This document shows, one piece after another, positions 1 to 6,694 of a stretch of 10,955 nt of DNA. The notes below the pieces were generated by a model. That model saw nothing but the letters and a program-made list of their open reading frames with translations. It ran no database searches and was not told the DNA's origin. Every line of letters begins with the position of its first letter. Within the stretch, counting starts at the first letter, position 1. The position numbers and the translations under genes were made by a program. This stretch comes from JBBIRM01 sp037441765 (GTDB taxonomy: Bacteria; Desulfobacterota; BSN033; UBA1163). The stretch covers positions 1 to 10,955 of the forward strand of contig JBBIRM010000091.1 in the NCBI GenBank assembly GCA_037441765.1, in the 5' to 3' direction.

Positions 1-73
1 CCTACGCGCTCCCACTCACCCTCGCTGACAGCTAGCCACGCCGCCTCCCGCCCACCCAGGGTTTGTCGGAAAG
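1..73. other. GC-rich left edge unlike the rest of the window
   Basis: The first 60 bases are about 73 percent G+C by hand count, while the adjoining gene is much more AT-rich. In the frame of the following grdE-like gene there is a TGA at 26-28, so that gene cannot extend to the window edge. There is no convincing ribosome-binding site before its ATG at 74. The recognisable family sequence starts abruptly a few residues after that ATG. This may be a contig-end artefact, a chimeric join or a real rearrangement breakpoint. I see no gene in it. Confidence 0.5.
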
Positions 74-1111
74 ATGCAGATTGCAGGAAGCGGGAGGACC
101 CGTTCGTTAAGAGGTATTGCGGTTGTTGTATCAAATCCTTGCACTGGTAGGAAAGAGAACGGGGTTCTTGATATGGCAGGACCCATTGCTGAGATGAGCC
201 CCTATGGGAAAATGAAAAATATAATTATTGCCCCTACGATTGCAGAGGGTGTGGAGGAAAGAGATTTTGAAAATGCATTAAAGATTGCAGGCCTAAAGAC
301 AGCGATTTACCTGGCAAGAGGAGCTGAAGGTCATCCGGTTGATGAAGTGGAGGTCTATGATTTGGATATACCAAATCTTGACCGAAAATCAAATCTTCCA
401 CGTGTAGCCTGTTATTATCAACTCTATAGTCCACAGTTTGATTATCTTGCCATATCAGATCCATGCTTTTATGGAACCCATGTTACGAACATGATGCCCA
501 CAATTATTCATCCAAATGAAGTCCTGGATGGAGGGGTGGTGGGTTGGCTTGCAATAAAAGCTCTCGATACTTACAGTATTCAAAATCATGGGGTAATTAA
601 AGAGTTGTATCGGCACCACGGAAAGGATCTGATCTTTGTCGGTGTTGTCTGTGCAACAGCCAATATGGAGCCTGTGCCAAGGGTGAGAAGCGCCTGCATG
701 GCTGCCAATCTGCTGAAGAATGTTTTGGGTGCGGATGGGGTGATTTTAGTAAAAATTTTAGGTGGAATGCCCCACATAGATCTTTCCATAACAGGAGAGG
801 AATGTGAGAAACTTGGGGTTAAGACTGCCATATTTACTCAACCTTTGACTCCTTTTGGTACACTGGCGGATACAATATTATTTAATGCACCATCATTAAA
901 TTTGATCATTACCGCTTCAGCCACATTCGAAAGGGTTATAATCCCTTGGAAAGCGGAAAGATTTATCGGAGGGACAGCCGAGACAAGAATTTTCTGTCCA
1001 GATCCAATTGATCAATATGCAGGTGATCCGGTGATCGATATTGAAGAGTATTTAATCCCAGGGGTTCTCGATTGTACAGGTAACTCCAAGGTCATCGTAA
1101 GAGAGTATTAG
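74..1111 (+). CDS. grdE: Glycine/sarcosine/betaine reductase component B, GrdE-like proprotein subunit (5' part probably missing)
   Basis: This is the substrate-side subunit of a component B of the glycine/sarcosine/betaine reductase family. In studied systems the proprotein is cleaved at a cysteine to create a pyruvoyl group that binds the amino substrate as a Schiff base, acting together with selenoprotein GrdB. Family-like stretches are the segment near residues 5-20 (GSGRTRSLRGIAVVVSN), the DPCFYGTH segment near 130-137, the NEVLDGG segment near 152, KDLIFVGVV near 185-193, and GEECEKLGVKT near 241-251. The frame encodes 345 residues against roughly 430 for characterised GrdE. By recall, the missing part is mostly the N-terminus, and the sequence before residue 5 looks unrelated. 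The ATG at 74 is therefore only the first in-frame start left and is probably not native. The gene ends 19 bases before grdB. The pyruvoyl cysteine is not obvious: the DLSIT stretch at 236-240 is followed by Gly241, and the nearest Cys is 244. The family call is firm; GrdE activity is not. Confidence 0.8.
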   Translation: MQIAGSGRTRSLRGIAVVVSNPCTGRKENGVLDMAGPIAEMSPYGKMKNIIIAPTIAEGVEERDFENALKIAGLKTAIYLARGAEGHPVDEVEVYDLDIPNLDRKSNLPRVACYYQLYSPQFDYLAISDPCFYGTHVTNMMPTIIHPNEVLDGGVVGWLAIKALDTYSIQNHGVIKELYRHHGKDLIFVGVVCATANMEPVPRVRSACMAANLLKNVLGADGVILVKILGGMPHIDLSITGEECEKLGVKTAIFTQPLTPFGTLADTILFNAPSLNLIITASATFERVIIPWKAERFIGGTAETRIFCPDPIDQYAGDPVIDIEEYLIPGVLDCTGNSKVIVREY

Positions 1112-1119
1112 TGTCGAAA

Positions 1120-1125
1120 AGGAGG
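1120..1125 (+). promoter_or_regulatory. Ribosome-binding site of grdB
   Basis: A perfect AGGAGG lies five bases before the ATG at 1131, which fixes the grdB start and implies strong translation. Confidence 0.85.
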
Positions 1126-1130
1126 AAATT

Positions 1131-2474
1131 ATGGCTGAAAAGAAATTGAGAGTGGTCCATTATCTCAACCAGTTTTTTGGCCAGATTGGCGGGGAAGAAA
1201 AAGCGACCACAGGATTTCTGGTCAAAGAAGGTCCTGTGGGGCCTGGTTTGGCTCTTCAAAAAGAACTGGGCGAAAGAGGGGAAATTGTTGCCACAATCAT
1301 CTGTGGTGATGACTATTTTGCAGGAAATCCTGAAAAGAACGCAGAAGAAGGATTAAAATTAGTTTCAAACTATAAGCCTGATCTCTTCTTTGCAGGCCCT
1401 GCTTTTGCTGCAGGTAGATACAGTGTGGCCTGTGGAGCAATGTGCAAGGCTGTTGGTGCGGAACTTGGTATTCCAGTGATTACAGGGATGTATGAAGAGG
1501 CCCCTGGGTTAGAGCTATATAGAAAATATGCCTTTATTTGCAAGACGGGCAATAATGCTCGATTGATGCCGGAGGCCTTACGTAATATGGCAAGGTTAGC
1601 CCTTAGACTCGTTTCAGGGGAGAAGGAGATGAGGCTTTTGACACGAGAAAATCTCCCAAAACCCGAAGAGTATAATTATTTTTCACGAGACCTCCTTAGA
1701 AATGAATACTGCGAGAAGAGCATTGCTGAAAGGGCTGTGGAGAAACTGATTGCTAAAATTAAAGGGGAACCTTTTGAGAGTGAAGTTATTCCTCCAAAGT
1801 TTGAGAGAGTTCCACCTCCACCCCCAGTCAAGGACCTGAGCAAGTGTGAAATCGCCCTGATCAGCGATGGAGGTTTAGTGCCAAAGGGCAATCCAGATGG
1901 TCTTGCCCGTAGAAGTAACCTCAAGTGGGGTGCTTACGATATCGAGTCACTTTTCAGGGAGTATGAGGTAGCCCATGCAGGTTATTTTAATGATCATGTC
2001 TTGGAAAGACCAGATAGGTTGGTGCCTGTTGATGTGATGAGGGATCTCGAGAAGGAAGGGAAGATTGGGAAATTACATCGGATCTTCTTTTCCACCTCAG
2101 GCTGTACAACGGTTTCAAAAAGGTGCGGCGAAATGGGTGAGGAGATGGGAGCAGTAATGAAGAAAGAGGGAGTTGTGGGCGCTGCGATCCTTACCTCAAC
2201 CTGAGGGTCAAGCACTCGTTGCGGGGCAACGATCGCATCCAGTATTGAGAAGCTTGGCATTCCTATAGTTCAGATTACAGCCATTCCAAACATTGCACAG
2301 ATGCTTGGTGTTAATAGGATTGTTCAAGGTAGGGCGGTTCCAAATCCATTGGGAGATCCAAGTTTAACCCGTGAACAAGAAAAAGAGTTACGTCGTAAAT
2401 ATGTTTTAAAGGCTCTGGAATTGCTTCAAAAAGAGGTAGAAGGGCCAACTGTAGTTACATTAGAGGAGACTTAG
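1131..2474 (+). CDS. grdB: Glycine/sarcosine/betaine reductase component B selenoprotein GrdB (Sec358, UGA readthrough)
   Basis: GrdB is the selenoprotein of component B. Its selenolate attacks the Schiff-base-activated substrate, and the carboxymethyl group then passes to selenoprotein A. The protein starts with the family signature VVHYLNQFFGQIGGEEKA (residues 8-25) and has GGLVPKGNPD at about 247-256. It reaches LTST and then an in-frame TGA at 2202-2204, residue 358. After the UGA the frame continues without interruption for 89 residues (GSSTRCGATI, then GVNRI and PNPLGDP) to TAG at 2472-2474. Total length is 447 residues, close to the roughly 437 of known GrdB with Sec near 350. A SECIS-like hairpin follows the UGA. 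A VPPPPPVK linker lies near 225-232. Known GrdB, as I recall it, reads U-G-T-C-T-R-C-G; here it is U-G-S-S-T-R-C-G, so the cysteine three residues after Sec is serine. The gene follows grdE by 19 bases, as expected for one complex. Confidence 0.94.
2202..2232 (+). promoter_or_regulatory. Selenocysteine UGA codon plus bacterial SECIS hairpin in grdB
   Basis: The TGA is at 2202-2204. Exactly eleven bases later, 2216-2232 can fold into a 17-base hairpin: TCGTTGC, loop GGG, GCAACGA. That is seven perfect pairs with a guanine at the first loop position. The spacing and size match the minimal SECIS of Escherichia coli fdhF, which also has eleven bases and then a 17-base stem-loop. This is a direct reading of the sequence; recognition by SelB is inferred. 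Confidence 0.88.
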
Positions 2475-2565
2475 ATACTTTTAAATTTAGCCGATCATAA
2501 TTTTGGTAATTTATGTTTGTTTCGGAAATTAGCAAATAAAAATTTAATAAATCAGGGGGGTGCTT

Positions 2566-2889
2566 ATGGCAATTGAGGTCAATGCAGACACATTTGAGAA
2601 GGAAGTAGTTCAATCAGAGGTTCCAGTCTTGGTAGACTTTTGGGGACCTCGTTGTGTTCCCTGTTTGGCTCTGATGCCCCATGTGGAAGGATTGGAAGAG
2701 AAATTTGGATCAAAATTGAAGATTACAAAGATAGATGCCTCAAAAAACAGACGCCTATGTATAAACCTGAAGGTCTTAGATTTACCTACCTTTCTCTTCT
2801 ATAAAAATGGTAAAGAAGTAAATCGACTCCGCGGAGAGACCTTAACCATTGATGAGATAGAAGAGGCAGCCAGAAAGATCATAGAATAA
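2566..2889 (+). CDS. Small thioredoxin with CVPC active site
   Basis: A 107-residue single-domain thioredoxin, a cytoplasmic dithiol donor. The fold markers are VLVDFWGPRCVPC at residues 21-33 with redox pair Cys30/Cys33, the central TKIDAS strand, and the cis-proline segment LPTFLFYKNGKEV. The usual WCGPC is replaced by R-C-V-P-C, so the tryptophan before the first cysteine is an arginine. In glycine-reductase systems thioredoxin re-reduces the oxidised selenoprotein, and the position between grdB and grdC suits that job. The ATG at 2566 is preferred over the in-frame GTG at 2560 because the purine-rich run at 2554-2560 is the natural ribosome-binding site for 2566. The gene is 91 bases after grdB with no clear promoter between. 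No thioredoxin reductase of the NADPH flavoprotein type is in the window; the next gene may serve instead. Confidence 0.92.
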   Translation: MAIEVNADTFEKEVVQSEVPVLVDFWGPRCVPCLALMPHVEGLEEKFGSKLKITKIDASKNRRLCINLKVLDLPTFLFYKNGKEVNRLRGETLTIDEIEEAARKIIE

Positions 2890-2975
2890 AAAAGTAGGAT
2901 TTTATTTAGTGGTCTCAAAATATTGTTTGCCTTTAAATTGAGGTGTGGGTTGAGGAAAAAAATGAGGTTAAAGAT

Positions 2976-3254
2976 ATGGAGCAAGATATTCGCCAGATAT
3001 TAAGAGATAAAATCTATACCTATGCTAATACCAGAGGTTACACCGTTAATGAAAGTAATTTGGAAAATATCATTGATGGGCTCATAGAAAACAAGGAGGA
3101 ATTTGGGGATTACTACTGCCCTTGCAGGGTAGTTTTGGACAATCAGCATTACAGAAAAGCCATTGTATGTCCCTGTCTTTATGCCCCGAGGGAAATAGAA
3201 AGATACGGACGTTGCAAATGTATGCTGTTTTTCGGAAAGAAAAAAGAGCAATAA
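2976..3254 (+). CDS. Ferredoxin:thioredoxin reductase beta-chain-like [4Fe-4S] protein
   Basis: A 92-residue protein of the ferredoxin:thioredoxin reductase catalytic (beta) chain family. Six cysteines form three CxC pairs: CPCR at 48-51, CPC at 65-67 and CKC at 80-82, followed by the usual MLFF. In the plant-type enzyme these hold a [4Fe-4S] cluster next to a redox disulfide that reduces thioredoxin with ferredoxin electrons. The spacing here is 14 residues and then 12, against 16 and 8 in the classical enzyme, so it belongs to a bacterial/archaeal FTR-like branch. The ATG at 2976 is chosen because GAGG at 2964-2967 sits eight bases upstream and the protein then begins at the first family-like helix. 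An upstream in-frame GTG at 2943 would add eleven unlikely residues. Placement right after a thioredoxin suggests the two are partners. The electron donor (ferredoxin or other) is inferred. Confidence 0.86.
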   Translation: MEQDIRQILRDKIYTYANTRGYTVNESNLENIIDGLIENKEEFGDYYCPCRVVLDNQHYRKAIVCPCLYAPREIERYGRCKCMLFFGKKKEQ

Positions 3255-3287
3255 AGATAAATAAAATTTAAAAGGAGGTATGCATCG

Positions 3288-4736
3288 ATGGCAGTTGTAA
3301 TTAAAGAAGCAAGTTATGTCATTGCCCATATCCCTGATTTGGTTGAGTATGGGTCAAAACCGACGCGGGATATTGAGGATAACCCTGAAGTCAGGAAAGA
3401 ATTGTATAGCCATCTCAGAAGTTATGATGAGGCACTCAGATACGCTCCCCATCAGATCTATATTGGGAATATGGAACCAGAAGATTTATACAATATACCA
3501 AAGCCTTGGTATCAAAATCTACTTCCAGATGGTAAACGGAACGGGCCTTTTGGGGAGATAATGCCAGAAGAGGAGTTTTTTGGCTGGATGAAAGTGGCCG
3601 ATGACTTTGATTTGTTTTGGATGGAGTCTCAATTTGTTGAGCAGATCAAGGGTAAATTCGCCTCTCATCCTTTTGTGAGCGAGGCCTGGGTAAAAAAACT
3701 TGGTCAAGGTAAAGCGATTGAGAAAATAAAAGAGATCGTTGAGCAAGGAAATGCTTTGCCCATCTTTTATAACCAAAAACTCATTGGCTCATTTAGGCGT
3801 GACCACGAAAGAGACGATACTTTGAAGGCACAAGTTCTATTAGAAAACTTGGTAGCCAAGGCTTCTGGTGTATTAGCAATTTTACATCTTTTAAAATTAG
3901 CGAATATGGATCCCAACGAGGTAGAATTTGTTCTTGACTGCACAGAAACTGCTGTAGGAGATAGATATAATAGGGGTGGTGGGAGTTTATCAAAGGCCTA
4001 TGCTGAAATGGCAGGATGTGTCAATGCCACAGGCCATGACGTCAGGGCATTCTGTGTTGGTCCCAATCACGCTATTATGGATGGAGCAGCATTGGTTGAA
4101 TCAGGAATATTTAAAAATGTGATAGTTGCTGGTGGAGGGTGTCTCGCCAAAGCAGGTATGAAATCAGCAGCCCATTTGAAACATAACATGCCAATTTTAG
4201 AAGATATACTTGCTGGAATGGCCATATTGATTACCAAAGATGATGGGGCGAGTCCTCGGATTCGCCTGGATTCCATAGGAAAACATGATGTAGGTGCAGG
4301 TTCACCTCAACAGGCGATATTGAGTTCCTTAATACTGAAACCCCTAAAAAGACTTGGAATGAAGATGGGAGACATTGATAAGTATTCTACAGAGTTACAT
4401 AATCCAGAAATTACTCTTCCAGCAGGGGCTGGGGATACCCCTGCAACTAATTATAAAATCATGGCCTCTCTGGCAGCACTAAATAAAGAAATTGATAAAA
4501 CGGAGATTGATAAGTGGGTCAGAGAGAAGGGTATGTTAGGATATTGTCCTACCCAGGGACACATACCATCTGCTGTGCCTTATCTGGGGCATGCGATTCG
4601 AGCGATGAGGCAAGGAAAGATGAAGAGGGCTATGTTCGTTGGTAAAGGTAGCCTCTTTTTAGGGAGGATGTCCCAACTCTCGGATGGGTTATCTTTTATT
4701 CTCGAAGCCAATTCTCAATCTGCTTCCCATAATTAA
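3288..4736 (+). CDS. grdC: Glycine/sarcosine/betaine reductase component C beta subunit (GrdC-like, KAS III/thiolase fold)
   Basis: A 482-residue GrdC-family protein. In the known pathway component C takes the carboxymethyl group from selenoprotein A as an acetyl-thioester on an active-site cysteine, and GrdD then releases acetyl phosphate. Visible markers are DCTETAVGDRYNRGGG near 222-237 and DVRAFCVGPNHA with Cys256, which aligns with the nucleophile of beta-ketoacyl-ACP synthase III. ELHNPE carries His371, and TQGHIPSAVP carries His425 at the position of the third catalytic residue. The last segment, KGSLFLGRMSQLSDG, is typical of GrdC. The start is fixed by AAGGAGGT at 3272-3279, eight bases before ATG. 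Usual GrdC is slightly longer, around 500 residues. GrdD would normally follow directly, but a methyltransferase gene does so here, 36 bases later. Either grdD lies elsewhere or this enzyme passes its acyl group to another acceptor. Confidence 0.88.
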   Translation: MAVVIKEASYVIAHIPDLVEYGSKPTRDIEDNPEVRKELYSHLRSYDEALRYAPHQIYIGNMEPEDLYNIPKPWYQNLLPDGKRNGPFGEIMPEEEFFGWMKVADDFDLFWMESQFVEQIKGKFASHPFVSEAWVKKLGQGKAIEKIKEIVEQGNALPIFYNQKLIGSFRRDHERDDTLKAQVLLENLVAKASGVLAILHLLKLANMDPNEVEFVLDCTETAVGDRYNRGGGSLSKAYAEMAGCVNATGHDVRAFCVGPNHAIMDGAALVESGIFKNVIVAGGGCLAKAGMKSAAHLKHNMPILEDILAGMAILITKDDGASPRIRLDSIGKHDVGAGSPQQAILSSLILKPLKRLGMKMGDIDKYSTELHNPEITLPAGAGDTPATNYKIMASLAALNKEIDKTEIDKWVREKGMLGYCPTQGHIPSAVPYLGHAIRAMRQGKMKRAMFVGKGSLFLGRMSQLSDGLSFILEANSQSASHN

Positions 4737-4758
4737 ATGACTTAAGAAAAGGGAAGAT

Positions 4759-4764
4759 CGGAGG
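4759..4764 (+). promoter_or_regulatory. Ribosome-binding site of the methyltransferase gene
   Basis: CGGAGG lies eight bases before the ATG at 4773 and supports that start over the in-frame ATG at 4782. Confidence 0.75.
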
Positions 4765-4772
4765 TAAAACCC

Positions 4773-5801
4773 ATGGAGAAAATGACCTCGTATGAAAGGG
4801 TGATGAGTGCTCTTGAGGGGAAAAAACCTGATAGGGTTCCTGTTGTCCCTTTTGTGAGAGAGTGGTGTAGCACTCAGGCGGGAATAGAATTTATCGAAGA
4901 ATTGGAAAGCGTGGAGAAACATGTTTATTCTCAAACTTATGCGGTGAGTCAATTTGGTTATGATAGTGTGTGGGATCTGTTTGCCTGCCATTCAGAATCA
5001 GAGGCCATGGGATCTGTACTTAAGATTGCGAAGGGTTTTCCTCCATCCATCCTAACGCCTGCTGTTGAGGATTACAAAAGGGATTTGCCGAAGTTGAAAC
5101 TATTTGACCCTTATCAGAATAAACGACTATCAATGATTTTGGAAGGAATAAGGAGACTGAAGTCAAGATTTAATGGGGAGATCCCTGTCATAGGTTATAT
5201 TCAGGCTCCATTGAGGCATACCTCAATGTTGAGGGGATCAGAAAAAGTGATGAGGGATATGTTTAAGGAGAAAGAAAATCTGAGAGAATTGTTAGAAATT
5301 GCATTTTGCAGCCTTATTGTCTATGCAGTAGCCCTTATAAGTGCAGGTGCAGATATTATCTTTGTATCGGATCCAGCTTCTTCAGGAGATGCCATATCAA
5401 AAAAACAGTATGAGGAGTGGGGTTTTCCATATACAAAGAAATTAGTGAATCTGATCAAGCGAAGCGGTGTCAAAACCATTTTACATATCTGTGGAAATAC
5501 CACAGACAGGTTAGAATTGATGGCCCAAACAGGGGTTGATTGTTTAAGTCTTGATGCAAAGGTTGATTTCGAAGAGGCCAGAAAGATATTGGGGCCAAAG
5601 TTTTGCTTGATGGGGAATATAGATACAACACTATTAGCAATGGGTGATTCAAAAGAAGTAGAGGAAAAATCGAAGGAGACTTTACAAAAAGCGGGTAGAG
5701 AAGGATACCTTCTTCTAAGCGGAGGGTGAATCGTGCCCGGGATGACTCCGGCGGAGAACATGAGGGCCATGATTAAAACAGCTCAGGATTTTGTTATTTG
5801 A
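4773..5801 (+). CDS. MtaA/CmuA/UroD-family corrinoid methyltransferase, putative selenoprotein (Sec319)
   Basis: A zinc-dependent methyltransferase of the uroporphyrinogen-decarboxylase fold, the family of MtaA, MtbA and CmuA. These move methyl groups between a methylated substrate or coenzyme and a corrinoid protein. It begins with the family opening SYERVMSALEGKKPDRVPV. GADIIFVSDPASSGDAIS is near 191-208, and the zinc-site LHICGNTT gives His238 and Cys240. The third zinc ligand is normally a cysteine in a SGC-x-x-P-x-x-TP motif near the C-terminus. Here that codon is TGA (5727-5729, residue 319), within SGG-UGA-IVPGMTPAENMRAM. The frame then runs to TGA at 5799-5801, giving 342 residues, the normal family length. 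A SECIS-like hairpin follows the UGA, and grdB shows the organism uses Sec. I therefore annotate readthrough. The alternatives are a pseudogene or a sequencing error. The corrinoid protein gene starts 43 bases later. The methyl donor or acceptor is unknown. Confidence 0.82.
5727..5761 (+). promoter_or_regulatory. Putative selenocysteine UGA and SECIS-like hairpin in the methyltransferase gene
   Basis: The TGA is at 5727-5729. Twelve bases later, 5742-5761 folds as ATG, a one-by-two internal loop, CTCC, loop GGC, GGAG, and CAT. The apical loop starts with G, and the spacing is almost the same as in grdB. A competing pairing uses CCGG at 5737-5740 with CCGG at 5748-5751. Codons here (CCC GGG, CCG GCG) are markedly more GC-rich than in the neighbouring gene body, as expected if RNA structure is selected. 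The hairpin is weaker than that in grdB. Confidence 0.6.
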
Positions 5802-5829
5802 TTATGGACTTTGTATCCAATATAGAAAC

Positions 5830-5835
5830 AGGAGG
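5830..5835 (+). promoter_or_regulatory. Ribosome-binding site deciding the corrinoid-protein start
   Basis: AGGAGG at 5830-5835 is nine bases before the ATG at 5845. This places the start there and not at the in-frame ATG at 5791, which would overlap the methyltransferase tail. Confidence 0.8.
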
Positions 5836-5844
5836 ACTGATTAT

Positions 5845-6528
5845 ATGGCAACGGAAGAAAGGACAAAGGAGATTCTAAAAGGGTTACATGATGCGGTCGC
5901 CTACTTCGAAGAAGAGGATGCTAAGAAATGGGCAAAGATTGCTTTGGAGGAAGGGGTTGACCCATTTGTGGCAGTGATGGAAGGTCTGGCCGAAGGGATG
6001 ATGGAGGCAGGTGAGAAGTATAATAATAAGGAGTATTTTGTTCCAGAACTTCTGATGTGTGCGGATGCCCTTTATGCAGGTTTGGATATTTTAAAACCAG
6101 CCATTGAAGCCTCGGGTAGAAAGTCAGAGGTAAAGGGTTCGATTGTGCTCGGTGTGGTTGAAGGAGATGTGCACGATATTGGCAAAAACTTGGTGAAAAT
6201 GATGTTTGAGGTGGCAGGCTGGAACGTATACGATCTGGGAAAGGATGTTCCCTTGGATAAATTTGTAGAGGAACAGATTCGAACAGATTCTGATATTGTG
6301 GGAATCTCAGCGCTAATGACGACCAGTATGCTCTCAATGCCAGAGGTAATCAAAAAGTTGAGGGCTAAAAACCCAAAAGTCAGGATAATGTTGGGAGGGG
6401 CCCCTCTTAATCCTGAGATTGCAGAAAAATATGGTGCGGATGGATATGCCAAAAATGCAGGCACTGCAGTGGATGAGGCGATAAGACTATTAAAAATGCT
6501 AAAAGAAGAGGAGATGAAAAAGGGGTAG
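5845..6528 (+). CDS. Methyltransferase cognate corrinoid (cobalamin-binding) protein, MtaC/MtbC family
   Basis: A 227-residue methyl carrier of the MtaC/MtbC/methionine-synthase B12 type. Residues 1-90 form the helical cap domain, with GLAEGMMEAGEKYNNKEYFVPELL at 47-70. Residues 97-215 form the Rossmann-like B12 domain. The cobalt lower-ligand motif D-x-H-x-x-G is complete (Asp108, His110, Gly113, within EGDVHDIGKN). The S-x-L segment at 155-157 and the GG at 184-185 are also present. In this family the corrinoid cycles between Co(I) and methyl-Co(III), accepting a methyl group from one methyltransferase and giving it to another. Only one methyltransferase gene is adjacent, so the second partner either lies outside the window or the adjacent enzyme works with a partner elsewhere. 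Accidental oxidation to Co(II) is normally repaired by a RACE protein, and such a gene lies downstream at 7423. A 166-base gap follows. Confidence 0.94.
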   Translation: MATEERTKEILKGLHDAVAYFEEEDAKKWAKIALEEGVDPFVAVMEGLAEGMMEAGEKYNNKEYFVPELLMCADALYAGLDILKPAIEASGRKSEVKGSIVLGVVEGDVHDIGKNLVKMMFEVAGWNVYDLGKDVPLDKFVEEQIRTDSDIVGISALMTTSMLSMPEVIKKLRAKNPKVRIMLGGAPLNPEIAEKYGADGYAKNAGTAVDEAIRLLKMLKEEEMKKG

Positions 6529-6614
6529 CGGTAAAAGGGTTCGTAAGGCTAATTTATTGATTTTAAAAGACAATTACGATATGGGTTTTTATTATAATAT
6601 TTATGATATTTTTC

Positions 6615-6644
6615 TTGACATCCCAATAAAATTTTTTTTAGAAT
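6615..6644 (+). promoter_or_regulatory. Sigma70-type promoter for the regulator and activator genes
   Basis: A perfect TTGACA at 6615-6620 is followed, after 18 bases that include a run of eight T, by TAGAAT at 6639-6644, one mismatch from consensus. Transcription would start near 6651, leaving a leader of about 45 bases before the TTG start at 6695. This is the best promoter in the window and suggests 6695-10866 can be transcribed separately from the upstream operon. No clear intrinsic terminator was seen between 6529 and 6614; that stretch is AT-rich and otherwise holds nothing I recognise. Confidence 0.65.
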
Positions 6645-6694
6645 AACTCCACTTCCTTCAATATAACTAATTAGAAAATAAGTGAGATTCATCT

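Noticed and set aside
1..75. Open minus-strand frame across the GC-rich left edge
   Set aside because: It is too short, has no start or stop context, and shows no recognisable protein family.
2475..2565. Promoter or small gene between grdB and the thioredoxin gene
   Set aside because: The 91 bases are AT-rich but contain no convincing paired -35/-10 boxes, hairpin or open frame with a ribosome-binding site other than that of the thioredoxin gene.
5736..5741. CCCGGG palindrome after the methyltransferase UGA
   Set aside because: Six-base self-complementary site with no loop; only part of it can join an alternative hairpin, so it is not listed separately.
5321..5770. 149-codon open frame on the - strand
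   Set aside because: It lies opposite the methyltransferase gene, has no ribosome-binding site or family resemblance, and is the antisense shadow of a well-supported coding frame.
5799..5801. Second TGA of the methyltransferase as another selenocysteine
   Set aside because: The protein already has normal family length, the following frame stops within a few codons, and no family motif continues after it.
5791..5844. Upstream ATG that would lengthen the corrinoid protein by 18 residues
   Set aside because: It overlaps the end of the methyltransferase and lacks a ribosome-binding site; the ATG at 5845 has a perfect one.
6596..6610. AATAT-five-ATATT inverted repeat upstream of the -35 box as a regulator operator
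   Set aside because: The area is so AT-rich that such repeats are expected by chance, and it does not match the usual TGGTnnnACCA-like FadR-type operator.
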